64,000 bases of DNA from CAYJBH01 sp964370605 (GCA_964370605.1 CAYJJX010000001.1:1-64000); one strand, 5' to 3'; shown: positions 7,721 to 17,173, numbered from the stretch's first letter. Numbers and translations are program-made. Notes: generated by a model from the letters alone, not told the origin.

Positions 7721-9466
7721 CTATTCAAGTCGCTGTCCGCCCACCGTTACCACCCCTTTGCCGGCCTCAATCTCGAATAATGCCGCCTCTCCATAGAAAA
7801 GGGAAAGTCGTGCATAGACGTTTACAAGGCCGATTCCGTCGGTTTGCTCGTATTGCTGCGGGTTTTCCGGGGTGTCTTGATGGCAGTTTTCCAATATTTC
7901 GTCACGTTTTTTTGAAGAGAAACCCGGGCCGTTGTCGCTGACGGATAAGCTGAATCTGCCGTCAGGCAATATCGCTCCCGTCACCTTGATGACCACCGAG
8001 TTGCTTTTGCCGTACTTGAATGAATTTTCGACCAGCGGCTGAAGGGTGAGTTTTGGGACAAGACAACCGTAAAGTTCCAGCGGTACATCGATGGTCACAC
8101 TACTGCTTGGAAAACGCTGTTTCATGATCTCGGCATACCGCTCGGTATGCGCTATCTCTTCAAAAAGTTTTACCCCGCTTTGATCTTCCACTGCTATGTA
8201 TCTAAACATATTGGTCAAATTCTCGCAGACATTTTTAACACCCTTTTTGTCATCTTCGTCCGCAAGACTGCTTATGGTATTGATGGTATTATATAAAAAG
8301 TGTGGTTGAATCTGTGCTTGAAGTGCAAGCAGGCGAGCCTGCGTTTCAAAGTGTTTGAGCGCTATCACCCTCTTCATGGAATAGTCCAGCTCGTCACACA
8401 TTCCGCTGATGGTTTCAGACAAAAGGCTCAGCTCTGCTATATCGGTGTCCACCGATTGATAGTAGATTCCTTTTTCTATGTCAATGTCCTTGATTTTGTC
8501 GCAGATGTCGTTGATCGGGCTTGACATCTTGCGTGAAATGTTTTTGGTAATAACCATAATGCCGACTATCAAAATGACAAAAAGAACAATTTCGATAAGG
8601 ATAATTTGGATCAGCCGCTCAAAATAGACGACAAGATCCATCGTGTATACAGCATAAACGTCAGAAAACACCGGCATTATGCTGACCACCTTGCCGTCCT
8701 CACTGAAATAGGTTTCCGTTTCGCCCAAACGCTCGGCGTCAAGCATAAAATCGCTATCTTCAAGATAGATGCTCTCGCCGCCCCCGCTGAAAATGTTCAC
8801 CGATATATTTCTTGCAGAGGGCGCTGTCAGCTTATCCACATACTCTTTGAAATCCTCATATTCAACCATGACTTCAAGGATCGCTCTTCCGTCTATATAA
8901 TTGTTGCGGCTGTCTATACTTCGAACCAACGATATGTAAGGTCCGTTATCCTTTGCAGCGGCATCGACAACAGAAAGGTATTCATTTTCCGGAGTGAAAA
9001 GGATGACCGGTTTTTCGTTGCGTACCAGATTTTCATACACGTCCAGTTCCTCGCCGCTGAGCGCATCGATACCGAACGTGTTTGACATCCAAATATAGTG
9101 TGTATCCTGAACCAACACTCCAACTTTATAACCATAATACAACATGTTTTTCGCCGCAAGATACAGGTCAGAAAAAGCCTCGGTCTGTCTTTGATTCTCA
9201 TCGAACGCCTGCGGAAGAATTTCAATCGCCGTCTTTGCAAATTGTTCCGAGGTTAAAAGCTCTCTCGAAAATTCGTCCATGTCGTTGAAATAGCTCTCGA
9301 TTCCCGCACCTATTCCGTTTATCGACTGAGAATAAGTGGTCTCAATGTCGGCATTGATGAGATATGCGGTGAAAACTCCGGTAGTAACGGCAATAAAGGT
9401 TATGCAAAGGGCAAACCAAATCGCATAACCTTTAAATAATTTTTGTGAAAGTGTAAAGCGTTTCAT
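7721..9466 (-). CDS. YesM-like sensor histidine kinase
   Basis: This 581-residue membrane kinase has a transmembrane helix at about 14-36, a large extracytoplasmic sensor region at about 37-283, a second helix at about 284-306 and a HAMP-like linker. The His_kinase domain follows, with phospho-acceptor His in LQAQIQPHFLYN near residue 389, and then an HATPase domain (TLQPLVENSFKYG near 470, SDNGPGF, GIGLVNV). This is the standard layout of kinases that sense extracellular sugars or binding proteins. It lies between the oxidoreductase gene and the YesN-like regulator, its probable partner. Confidence 0.92.
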   Translation of the reverse strand: MKRFTLSQKLFKGYAIWFALCITFIAVTTGVFTAYLINADIETTYSQSINGIGAGIESYFNDMDEFSRELLTSEQFAKTAIEILPQAFDENQRQTEAFSDLYLAAKNMLYYGYKVGVLVQDTHYIWMSNTFGIDALSGEELDVYENLVRNEKPVILFTPENEYLSVVDAAAKDNGPYISLVRSIDSRNNYIDGRAILEVMVEYEDFKEYVDKLTAPSARNISVNIFSGGGESIYLEDSDFMLDAERLGETETYFSEDGKVVSIMPVFSDVYAVYTMDLVVYFERLIQIILIEIVLFVILIVGIMVITKNISRKMSSPINDICDKIKDIDIEKGIYYQSVDTDIAELSLLSETISGMCDELDYSMKRVIALKHFETQARLLALQAQIQPHFLYNTINTISSLADEDDKKGVKNVCENLTNMFRYIAVEDQSGVKLFEEIAHTERYAEIMKQRFPSSSVTIDVPLELYGCLVPKLTLQPLVENSFKYGKSNSVVIKVTGAILPDGRFSLSVSDNGPGFSSKKRDEILENCHQDTPENPQQYEQTDGIGLVNVYARLSLFYGEAALFEIEAGKGVVTVGGQRLE

Positions 9467-9513
9467 ACCCTTAACAGTCCCATGTGTTTGTTTTTTTGAT
9501 CAGGGCACTTTTT

Positions 9514-10782
9514 TCAAGAAAGTGAAGAAGAGAGTTCTTTTGCAAACTCACCCAGATTCACAACCGTATTTGTCAGACGGCTTTTTTCGGCGGCGAATGC
9601 AACAAGGTGACTTTCCAGCGATTCTTTTGCGGAAGAGAGAGAATATTCCCCGTTTGTCTCGACCGTCTTTACTAACCCTTCCATAAAACAGCGATCACTG
9701 CCGCTGTGTCCTTCTGTCGAAACATCAAGCGTCACCGTCTCGCTTTTACCGCTCAAAAATTCTTCGGTGATGATTATATTGTTTTCCATGTCACAGCGTA
9801 TCTGACCTTTTGTGCCCATTATATTCATGATTCTGCTACCATTTGCGGTGAAGGCGCACATGGTGAAACTGACGGTGGTTCCACCCTCATACTCAAGGTT
9901 GACCACCTGATGGTCCACCACGTCGTTGTCACAGCGAAAGACGCAGCGACCATACGGTCCGCTCAACAGCTCGCGCTCTATCGCCTCGTCGGTGTTTTCC
10001 ACCGCGACAATCTTTCGGAAGATTTCACTGTGCGGTATTCTGTCACTCAGATATATCTTTTTCGCGCTGTAAGGACATTCCTCTTCCGCCTCACAACCGA
10101 CAAGACATCGCTTTGAACTGCCGGCGGGAGCATTTTCCTCTTTGAAATATTGTAACGAGCCAAAAGAGGAGACATTCAAACACTTTTTGCCGAGTAGCCA
10201 GTGAAGGATATCCATGTCATGACAGCATTTTTGAAGTATCATCGGTGTTGAAACTTCGCTGTTGCTCCAGTTTCCCCTGACAAAGCTGTGTGCCTGATGC
10301 CAGTAGCCGACACACTCTATATGCTGTATCGACACCACCTCGCCGATCACTCCGCTGTCAAGAATTTTTTTCAGTTGTGTAAAAAACGGTGAGTATCTCA
10401 AAACATGGCAGATGGTCAAAGTCTTGTTGTATCGTTCGGCATATTCACTCATCTTCACACAGTCTGCCGCATTGAACGACATCGGCTTCTCACACATCAC
10501 GTGATATCCGAGTTTCAGTGCCGCTGTGACCGGTTCTGTGTGATATCGGTCTTGCGTGCATACCATCGCGCAGTCGGCAATTTTCCCGAGTCGAAAAAGC
10601 TCGATATCACTCTCAAACCTCATGTCGGCATCAATGCCGTGAAGATCGGCGAATAAGTTGCATCTTTGTTCGTTCGGCTCTGCCACCGCAATAATTTTGA
10701 TCTCGTCCGGGTTTGTCAGTGCATAGCTTGCATATGCGTCGGCACCACGCTGTCCCGCTCCGATAAGTACGGCTGTTATCAT
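9514..10782 (-). CDS. Gfo/Idh/MocA family NAD(P)-dependent oxidoreductase
   Basis: This 422-residue protein has an N-terminal Rossmann nucleotide-binding motif (AVLIGAGQRGADAYASYA). It also carries the family signature with catalytic lysine, MCEKPMSFN near residue 95-103, and a C-terminal dimerisation/substrate domain containing GHSGSDRCFMEGLV. Family members oxidise or epimerise sugar hydroxyls or carry out NAD-dependent redox hydrolysis of glycosides. The middle contains a cysteine-rich insert (CLVGCEAEEECPYS) seen in some larger members. It follows two ABC permease genes in one operon, which suggests it processes the imported sugar; the exact substrate cannot be read from sequence. Confidence 0.88.
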   Translation of the reverse strand: MITAVLIGAGQRGADAYASYALTNPDEIKIIAVAEPNEQRCNLFADLHGIDADMRFESDIELFRLGKIADCAMVCTQDRYHTEPVTAALKLGYHVMCEKPMSFNAADCVKMSEYAERYNKTLTICHVLRYSPFFTQLKKILDSGVIGEVVSIQHIECVGYWHQAHSFVRGNWSNSEVSTPMILQKCCHDMDILHWLLGKKCLNVSSFGSLQYFKEENAPAGSSKRCLVGCEAEEECPYSAKKIYLSDRIPHSEIFRKIVAVENTDEAIERELLSGPYGRCVFRCDNDVVDHQVVNLEYEGGTTVSFTMCAFTANGSRIMNIMGTKGQIRCDMENNIIITEEFLSGKSETVTLDVSTEGHSGSDRCFMEGLVKTVETNGEYSLSSAKESLESHLVAFAAEKSRLTNTVVNLGEFAKELSSSLS

Positions 10783-10842
10783 ATATTTATATATTCCTTT
10801 CCTGTCTTGACTATTGTCAGCATAAACAGCGGCAAATAATCA

Positions 10843-11670
10843 CTATCCCTTTACCGCTCCTGCAACCATTCCGCTGATGATATATTTTTGTCCCAGCAGA
10901 TAGACGATTATGACCGGCGCTATTGCATACAAGATAGTCACACTCACAAGGTTCCAACTCGCAGTATAGGTTCCGAAAAAGCTATAAACCTTTTGCACGA
11001 TAACGGCATAATCGGGGTGAGGGAGGGTATAAAGCGGCACCGAAAAGTCGTTCCACACATTGAGAAAATTGATCATGATCACGGTGACGGTTGCCGGCTT
11101 CAAGAGCGGGAAAATCACCTGCATAAATATTCGAATTGCGCCCGCACCGTCGATGACCGCTGCCTCGTCCAACTCTTTTGGTATTCCGGTGATAAAGCCA
11201 TAGTACAAAAAGACACTAAGTGGCATAATCAGAGCGACAAACACCGCTATTGTTCCGATGAGGGTGTTATATAGATTGATGGTTCTGAGCACCTTTACTA
11301 CGGTGACCATACTGACCGGCACCATGAGTCCCATGGCAAAATAAAGATAGATCAGTCGGTTGATCTTTGTCCTGTTTCGATTTATGACAAAGGCGCACAT
11401 TGAGGTGACTACCACCGTAATTATAACAGATACGCTACTCACTGTAAAGCTGTTCTTCATGGAGGTAAGTATGTCAGCATCTTCCCAAACGGTGATAAAA
11501 TTTTCAAACTGCCACTCACTCGGGAGCGAGAGCGACATGGTGATGGCTTCCGGCTGTGTTTTGAAAGCATTGAATACCACGATTGAAAAAGGCACCAAGA
11601 CGATCAACGACAAGACCCAAAAGAACACCTCTTTGACTATGAGCATTATCTTTTCACTTTTAGTTTTCAT
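10843..11670 (-). CDS. Carbohydrate ABC transporter permease (MalG type)
   Basis: This 275-residue protein has six predicted membrane helices and the permease-ATPase coupling motif EAAVIDGAGAIRIFMQVIFP. MalG-type permeases (CUT1) pair with a MalF-type partner, here the upstream gene, and take substrate from a lipoprotein binding protein. No ATPase gene is present in the operon, so a shared MsmX/MsiK-like ATPase elsewhere is probable. The Shine-Dalgarno AGGA lies about 13 bases before the ATG, slightly far. Confidence 0.92.
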   Translation of the reverse strand: MKTKSEKIMLIVKEVFFWVLSLIVLVPFSIVVFNAFKTQPEAITMSLSLPSEWQFENFITVWEDADILTSMKNSFTVSSVSVIITVVVTSMCAFVINRNRTKINRLIYLYFAMGLMVPVSMVTVVKVLRTINLYNTLIGTIAVFVALIMPLSVFLYYGFITGIPKELDEAAVIDGAGAIRIFMQVIFPLLKPATVTVIMINFLNVWNDFSVPLYTLPHPDYAVIVQKVYSFFGTYTASWNLVSVTILYAIAPVIIVYLLGQKYIISGMVAGAVKG

Positions 11671-11690
11671 AGATTCGGTTTAATCCTTTC

Positions 11691-12560
11691 TTAATCGTGG
11701 TTGTCTTGGATTCTTAAAACGAGCAGTCCCGCAATGGCGGTGATGATGAAAAGCACAACACCGTATGCAGAGGAAAGACCGTACAGCCGCTTTCCGAATT
11801 CACTGTACACAAGGGTGTTGATCATCTCGGTCGCACCGTTCGGGCCGCCACCCGTCAATACAAACGGAATATCAAATGCTTTGAGCCCTTGCGAGAGTGC
11901 GATGAGAAGGTTTATGATCAAGGAGGGCATCATTCTCGGAATAGTGATATAAATGAGCGACTGAAACTTGCTCGCACCGTCCACCGATGCCGCCTCAAAA
12001 AGGCTTTTGTCAATGAGCTGAAGTCCCGCAAGATAGATGACCATCGTAAAACCGACCTGTCGCCATACCTCAACAAAAACGGTAGCGCCAAAAGCGGTCT
12101 CTGCTGTTGTCAGCCATGCTCTTGTGATATCTTCAAGACCGATAAATGTCAACAACTGATTTGCAAAACCTGCCGTCATGAATATTGAACCGAAGATCAG
12201 ACCGATTATAAGCGACGAGAGCATGGAAGGGAGAAAAAAGATAGCTCGGAGTGCATTTCGTGTTTTGAGTCCTTCGTTGAAGGCAAGTGCCAACAAAAAG
12301 CCCAACACGTTTTTGAGCACGGTAGTCACTATCGCAAAACCGATTGTCCGGAAGATGACACCGAGCAGTTCGGTATCCTGCAATATTGTGATATAGTTCT
12401 CAAAGCCGATAAATTTTGCCACCTCATTTGTCAGTCTTATTGCGTTCCAGTTGGTCAATGAATAATAGAAGTTGAGCAAAACCGGCAATATGAACAGCAA
12501 TGTATAGATTATTAGCGCGGGCACCGTGAAGTACCATTTATAGATTTTATTGTTGTACAT
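11691..12560 (-). CDS. Carbohydrate ABC transporter permease (MalF type)
   Basis: This 289-residue integral membrane protein opens with a helix after YNNKIYKWYFTVPALI and carries the coupling motif EAASVDGASKFQSLIYITIP. The C-terminal stretch LTGGGPNGATEMINTLVY is typical of CUT1 MalF-type permeases. I chose ATG 12560, which follows AAAGGAAC; the frame stays open upstream but that part lies in the terminator region. It sits 20 bp upstream of the MalG-type gene and downstream of the binding-protein gene. Confidence 0.92.
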   Translation of the reverse strand: MYNNKIYKWYFTVPALIIYTLLFILPVLLNFYYSLTNWNAIRLTNEVAKFIGFENYITILQDTELLGVIFRTIGFAIVTTVLKNVLGFLLALAFNEGLKTRNALRAIFFLPSMLSSLIIGLIFGSIFMTAGFANQLLTFIGLEDITRAWLTTAETAFGATVFVEVWRQVGFTMVIYLAGLQLIDKSLFEAASVDGASKFQSLIYITIPRMMPSLIINLLIALSQGLKAFDIPFVLTGGGPNGATEMINTLVYSEFGKRLYGLSSAYGVVLFIITAIAGLLVLRIQDNHD

Positions 12561-12578
12561 TTGAGTAGTTCCTTTTCG

Positions 12579-12617
12579 AAAAAAAGGGCTGCACATAATA
12601 CGAATCATGTACAGCCC
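12579..12617 (-). terminator. Intercistronic terminator between binding protein and permeases
   Basis: On the minus strand GGGCTGTACAT and ATGTGCAGCCC form an 11-bp stem with one mismatch and a 10-base loop, followed by seven T residues. It lies directly after the binding-protein gene and just before the permease ribosome-binding site. A partial terminator here would give more binding protein than permease, as is common for CUT1 operons. Confidence 0.8.
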
Positions 12618-12658
12618 TAATGGTTTTGGGATTTACAATTTAAGACAAACCGAATCGT

Positions 12659-14029
12659 TTAGCCGGCTGTATCAAACATTGTTGCTCGGAAGCTGTCAAC
12701 GCTTGCTACGATGTCTTCAACACTTGTGCTGCCATCGGCCATGCCCTGAAGATACTTGTACATATCGGGATCCCAGTAGAGCACGTTCTTTTGGAACATT
12801 GCCGGAATATCAGCCTGTGCAACATCACTTCTCTCGAGGATATCGGTTGTTGCGCTGGTTGGAACAGCACTCTCAACGTCGTTGAATGCAGCGTTTACAA
12901 GGTCGGCTCTTGCGGCATAGTAGGTCTCAAGATTCTCATCTTGTGCAAGGAAGTTGAAGTATGCTTTTGCGGCATCAATGTTTGCGCTGTTTACGTTGAT
13001 AAATCTTGAAATACCGCCACCGTTGTGGATGGGAGTTTGGTTATCAAGAAGCGGAACGGGGAACATGCCGAATGTATCGGTTGCGCCGTTGGCGGCAAGC
13101 TCGTTTGCATAGGCGGAGTAGGTAAACATCATGGCTACTTCTCTGTTTTGAAGTGCCGGATAGCTACCGAACCAGTCCTCTGCTTGACCGTCATTTGTGT
13201 AGTAGAGCGGAGAGCCGTCAGCCGCTTTTGCGGAGAGCAGTTGCTCGATCTGTGCAAGACCATCTGAAAATGCAGCGATGTCTGCCCAGTTGTTTTCACT
13301 GCCTGCGTTGAGGTATTCTGCAAGGGCGGGTTTCTCTGCAAGAAGTTGCGGAGTCAGACCGAATGCCCAGCTTGTTGTGTGCCAAGTTCCGTTGATTCCT
13401 TCATAGAGCGGGGTGATTCCAAGCTCAAGGATCTGATCGCAAAGTGCGATAAAGTCGTCCCAAGTGGTGGGAACTTCCAGTCCGTTTTCTTCAAAGTATG
13501 TCTTGTTGTAAAGAACACCTTCGTAGTCGATAGACCAGGTGCTGAAGCCGAGTTGTTTGCCGTCAACGCTGTTTACGACCTGAGTCCAATCAGCCTGACG
13601 TGATACCCACTCTTCATTGGAAAGATCCACAGCAACATCGACAATACCCTGTGAAACGATGTCTGCGCCTGCACCGTACATGAACACGTCAACCGCATCG
13701 CTACCGCCTGCAAGAGTTGTGCCGAGCAGTGTTGTGTACTCATTATCCGGAACAAGATTTGTCTTGACGATTATGCCGGTCTCTTCTTCAAATTTTGCGA
13801 TCAACTCTTCGTCGACCTCTTTGATCCAGTTTTGAGATGCCATCAAGATGATTTCAGTGCCTGCGAGATCGCCGCTCGCTTCGGTATCTTCACCTTCTGC
13901 GGGTGCCTCTGACTCTGTGGGAGCTTCCGACTCTGCCGGTGCTTCCGACTCTGCCGGTGCTGAACAACCTGCAAAGATGGTGAGTGACAGCGTAAGTGCC
14001 ATCAACATTGCCAATAATCTTTTTTTCAT
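12659..14029 (-). CDS. Sugar ABC transporter substrate-binding lipoprotein (left module)
   Basis: This 456-residue protein begins with a lipoprotein signal peptide (MKKRLLAMLMALTL, lipobox IFAGC). A repetitive acidic linker (APAESE, APTESE) follows, then a family 1 extracellular solute-binding domain (WIKEVDEELIAKFEEETGI, then a periplasmic-binding fold to the C-terminus). It would sit on the outer face of the membrane and deliver a sugar to the two permeases downstream. I chose ATG 14029 because GGAGGA lies six bases upstream. The promoter region on the minus strand has a copy of the ACCTAAA element found in the right module. Confidence 0.93.
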   Translation of the reverse strand: MKKRLLAMLMALTLSLTIFAGCSAPAESEAPAESEAPTESEAPAEGEDTEASGDLAGTEIILMASQNWIKEVDEELIAKFEEETGIIVKTNLVPDNEYTTLLGTTLAGGSDAVDVFMYGAGADIVSQGIVDVAVDLSNEEWVSRQADWTQVVNSVDGKQLGFSTWSIDYEGVLYNKTYFEENGLEVPTTWDDFIALCDQILELGITPLYEGINGTWHTTSWAFGLTPQLLAEKPALAEYLNAGSENNWADIAAFSDGLAQIEQLLSAKAADGSPLYYTNDGQAEDWFGSYPALQNREVAMMFTYSAYANELAANGATDTFGMFPVPLLDNQTPIHNGGGISRFINVNSANIDAAKAYFNFLAQDENLETYYAARADLVNAAFNDVESAVPTSATTDILERSDVAQADIPAMFQKNVLYWDPDMYKYLQGMADGSTSVEDIVASVDSFRATMFDTAG

Positions 14030-14062
14030 AAATTTCCTCCTCAAATTTATTGTCTTGAGGTT

Positions 14063-14133
14063 ATATTAACAGTTTTATTCAAAAAAATGAACTCACAATT
14101 ATGACCAATTTAGGTGGATAATTTTTACCTAAA
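14063..14133. promoter_or_regulatory. Promoter and paired operator of the left binding-protein gene
   Basis: On the minus strand CCACCTAAATTGGTC starts at 14117, and a -10-like TAATAT lies at 14068-14063. The 49-bp distance equals that between the identical 20-bp element and -10 in both right-module promoters. A second ACCTAAA on the plus strand (14127-14133) makes an inverted repeat TTTAGGT-11 nt-ACCTAAA (14109-14133). The -35 region (TTCATT) is poor, as expected for an activator-dependent promoter. Confidence 0.5.
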
Positions 14134-14188
14134 ATGTTGTTTTTGTAGAAAGTAAAAAAATTCATCACATGACAGCAAAAAAATACGG

Positions 14189-14218
14189 TTGACTTTGTAA
14201 TCTCTACTACGGTATAAT
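14189..14218 (+). promoter_or_regulatory. Promoter of the URO-D/MFS pair
   Basis: TTGACT and TATAAT are 18 bp apart. The start of transcription would be near 14225, about 50 nt before the ATG at 14274. The plus-strand TTACCTAAAA at 14125 lies 88 bp upstream of this -10, so the divergent promoters may share regulation. Confidence 0.7.
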
Positions 14219-14273
14219 CAAAAAAACCTTACTGCACTGCAATAATCAGAAAAAATTAAGGAGTAATCACAAT

Positions 14274-15329
14274 ATGAATCATCGTGAAAACCTTTTAGCG
14301 GCAATGCGCAGAGAACCGTGTGAGAGAGTACCGTTCCAATTTTCAATGTGCGACTCGCAGCTGGACGAGTTAGAAAAAAGAACTTCGACAAGAGATGTTG
14401 TCGAGGCATTCGATATGCCGGTTAGATACATTGCCCTTCCCGCACCAAAGGTTATGCCGGATTATCGTGCCTTTCATAAAAATGCAGATGAGTTGGATTT
14501 CATCGACGAGTGGGGTGTGGGGCATAAGAGGGGAAGTATTGCGCACTTCACACATTTTTATTCCCCAATGGCAGACTATGACACGCCTCAGCAGGTCTTG
14601 GATTACCCATACCCCGACCTACTTGCGCAATATCGCTGGGACGAATTTAAAATCGAGGTGGAAAAGGCACACGCACAAGGTCGTGTCGCCGCTTACAGTG
14701 CGGTTCAAGTTTTTGAATTCGCCTGGTATCTTCGTGGGCTTGACAATATGCTTGCAGACATGTTAATCGACGAAGAGATGGCGGCAGTTTGCCTTGATAG
14801 AATGTCTTCGATACAGTGCGAAATAGCGAAAAAAGCGGCAGAGTGCGGTGTCGATATGATAGTCTACGGAGACGATGTCGGCACACAGCGCTCGTTGATG
14901 ATGAGCAAAGAAGCTTGGAAGAGATGGATTATGCCCACGACCGCCGCAGTAATTGCCGCTGCAAAAAAGGTCAACCCAGACCTGCTTGCTTTTTATCATT
15001 CAGACGGAGCAATCGTCGATATAATTCCCGAACTCATAGAAATCGGAGTCGACATTCTCAATCCGATACAGCCGGAGTGCATGGATCCTTTTGAATTGAA
15101 AGAGCTCTATGGCGACAAGCTCTCCTTTTGGGGCGCACTGGGCACACAAACCACCATGCCGTTCGGAACACCGGAGGAGGTGTATGAAACGACAAAAGAG
15201 CTGATCCAAAAGATGGGGAAAGGTGGTGGCTTTTGCATCGCACCGACCCATATGTTAGAGCCGGAAGTACCGTTTGAAAATATTGAGGCATTTATGAGAG
15301 CGGTTAAAGATTTTGGTGAGTATCTATAA
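14274..15329 (+). CDS. Uroporphyrinogen decarboxylase (URO-D)-family protein
   Basis: This 351-residue protein has the URO-D/cobamide-methyltransferase fold signature: an N-terminus RENLLAAMRREPCERVPF, a mid-domain IVYGDDVGTQRSLMMS, then AFYHSDGAIVDIIPELIEIGVDILNPIQ and WGALGTQ. It lacks the Arg-rich N-terminal motif of true HemE. It resembles the MtaA-like proteins and the many uncharacterised URO-D proteins found with sugar transporters in Clostridia and other bacteria. True haem synthesis is unlikely given the context. It may act on a methylated or modified sugar-derived compound; that is inference. It is divergent from the left transport operon and followed by an MFS gene. Confidence 0.82.
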   Translation: MNHRENLLAAMRREPCERVPFQFSMCDSQLDELEKRTSTRDVVEAFDMPVRYIALPAPKVMPDYRAFHKNADELDFIDEWGVGHKRGSIAHFTHFYSPMADYDTPQQVLDYPYPDLLAQYRWDEFKIEVEKAHAQGRVAAYSAVQVFEFAWYLRGLDNMLADMLIDEEMAAVCLDRMSSIQCEIAKKAAECGVDMIVYGDDVGTQRSLMMSKEAWKRWIMPTTAAVIAAAKKVNPDLLAFYHSDGAIVDIIPELIEIGVDILNPIQPECMDPFELKELYGDKLSFWGALGTQTTMPFGTPEEVYETTKELIQKMGKGGGFCIAPTHMLEPEVPFENIEAFMRAVKDFGEYL

Positions 15330-15496
15330 GTAATGTTGACTGAATAAGGACATGGATTTGAACCGCGTGTGTTCAGATTATGCGCTTTTTCGAGCAATAG
15401 TTATGACATGAAAATACTGTCTAATAACCTTACAATGTTGAATTAATTGTGAAAATGTGGTAGAATGTCTATGTTTATTAACGCATAAGGACAGTG

Positions 15497-16678
15497 ATGG
15501 AAAAAGCCGTTACCTATAATTTGAAGTTTGGATTGATACAGGGGTTCTATTATTCTGCAATCTGCGTCTCTTTTTCTTATTTTATCCCGTATTTTATCCA
15601 TCTTGGGATGGATGATTTGACAATAGGCATAGTAAACTCGGTGATGATGGCGTCCACCTTTTTTGCACAGCCTTTAATAGGCGTTATTTCTTCACGCCTC
15701 AAAAGCGTGAAACCTTTGCTTGCGGTGCTGATATCTGTATCTGCCATCACTATATTATTACTTCGTACCGGTACACAATCCTTGTTTACCACGGTAGCAA
15801 GTGTGATTATTATTTCTGCCTGCTTTCGAGGGCTCGGCGGAATTGTGGATGTGTGGTCGGTGAGAATTACCATGGCCGGAGTTCGCCTAAACTATGGATT
15901 TACAAGAGGGATGGGCTCGCTTTTTTATTCGATTACCGCGATAAGTTTTGGATATCTGCTAAATTATTTTGAGATAACTGTAATCAGCTATGCGTTTGTG
16001 TTGTTTTGCATGCTGACACTCATGGCTGTAATGTTAATAAAAGAGTCACCCGAGCGGTCTGCGGATTTGCCGTCGAAAAGGAAACAAAATTACAACACCA
16101 TCTACAAAAATCCGCAGTATATGGTGTTTTTGGTTTCTGCATTACTTGTGAATATTGGAGCTACCACAGCCTTTAGCTTTCTCCCGACATTGATGTATTA
16201 TAACGGAGCAGATAGCTCTGTACTTGGCATAGCCTTGTTCGTGTCTGCGATGTTCGAGATACCTGCAATGCTTAGTGCAAACTACATAAAAAAATATATA
16301 AGCATTCCAACCCTGATGAAGATATGCTTTGCTGCCTACTTTGTAAAGGTGTTGTTGACCGCCACCGCTACAACCTCCGGCTCAATAATTGCGGCACAGA
16401 CCCTGCAGCTTTTAGCAGGGGGAATACAGTTCTCCTTCACCGTGCAATATTTGGCAAAGATAGTGAAGGCAGAGGAACTTTTTTATGCCCAAACAACCCT
16501 CAACGCTTGGACGATAAGCGCCTCCGGAATCCTCGGCGGAGTTTGTGCAGGTTACATAATCACCATGTTTGGAGTTGTTGGGATGTACTACCTTGCACTT
16601 ATCCCCATAGCTCTTGGCATCCTGTTGTTTGTTGTTGCTGATGCCGTGTTTAAACGAAGAGGAACGGTAAAGGTTTGA
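15497..16678 (+). CDS. Major facilitator superfamily transporter
   Basis: This 393-residue protein has about 12 predicted transmembrane helices in two halves, with a charged central loop (ESPERSADLPSKRKQ) and small-residue-rich helices typical of MFS_1 and LacY/nucleoside-symporter-like families. It would import or export a small solute; the substrate is not readable. I chose ATG 15497, five bases after AAGGA; a GTG three bases earlier would leave almost no spacing. It follows the URO-D gene by about 170 bp. That gap holds no clear terminator. Confidence 0.85.
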   Translation: MEKAVTYNLKFGLIQGFYYSAICVSFSYFIPYFIHLGMDDLTIGIVNSVMMASTFFAQPLIGVISSRLKSVKPLLAVLISVSAITILLLRTGTQSLFTTVASVIIISACFRGLGGIVDVWSVRITMAGVRLNYGFTRGMGSLFYSITAISFGYLLNYFEITVISYAFVLFCMLTLMAVMLIKESPERSADLPSKRKQNYNTIYKNPQYMVFLVSALLVNIGATTAFSFLPTLMYYNGADSSVLGIALFVSAMFEIPAMLSANYIKKYISIPTLMKICFAAYFVKVLLTATATTSGSIIAAQTLQLLAGGIQFSFTVQYLAKIVKAEELFYAQTTLNAWTISASGILGGVCAGYIITMFGVVGMYYLALIPIALGILLFVVADAVFKRRGTVKV

Positions 16679-17087
16679 TTAAAAGTTGCTTGAATTTGAA
16701 CCATGTGAGTCTCAATTTGTGTTTTTTCAATGCGCACCCTCAAAAACACGCTGCTTATGTTAATTAGAGGGATGTTGGCGCTCTTTTTCGACCATCGACC
16801 GGAAACAAACGCAGCAACACACAAAATACTAAATAATTTGTACTTGCAAGCCCGAGAGTTTCGATCCGGAAATTCTCGGGCTTGCTCCATAAATGTTACC
16901 TACACTTGCATATTTTCGTTTGATATGGTATTAGGCAAATCCGGAGCGTACAATAAGGCGGCGGCAATGCCCGAGAAAACATAGAAAGTGAGAGAAGCTT
17001 TAGAAGGAGTGCAGACTCAAATAAATAGAAATCCTCGCGGCTGGTAATAATTGCAATTTGCTAACTCGTCAGCAATGCACCCAAAAA
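16679..17087. other. Intergenic region with a long inverted repeat
   Basis: GCAAGCCCGAGA (16846-16857) and TCTCGGGCTTGC (16874-16885) form a perfect 12-bp stem. The inner sequence can add TTTC/GAAA around a six-base loop. No T-run follows on either strand, so it is not an obvious terminator. The stretch 16926-17026 is partly open (NKAAAMPEKT-like peptide) but has stops and no recognisable gene. Confidence 0.45.
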
Positions 17088-17142
17088 TTACCTAAAAAAA
17101 CCAAAAAACTACATTGTGCAGTTTTGCTACAAATTGTATTAT
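17088..17142 (+). promoter_or_regulatory. Operator-promoter of the second URO-D gene
   Basis: TTACCTAAAAAAACCAAAAA (17088-17107) is immediately upstream of TTGTGC (17114-17119), 17 bp from TATTAT (17137-17142). The same 20-bp sequence is found at 18264 with identical spacing to the -10 box. The site abuts the -35, where an AraC-type activator would contact RNA polymerase. Confidence 0.65.
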
Positions 17143-17173
17143 TAGAACAAAGAATTTATCGGAGATTTGTAAC

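Noticed and set aside
15354..15364. GGATTTGAACC resembles the reverse complement of a tRNA T-arm, with a similar ATTTGAACC at 16695
   Set aside because: The rest of a tRNA cannot be folded on either strand and the same nine bases also occur inside glnN, so a tRNA remnant or attachment site is not supported.
16926..17026. Possible coding fragment NKAAAMPEKT followed by KVREALEGVQTQ
   Set aside because: Interrupted by a stop, without start signals or recognisable family.
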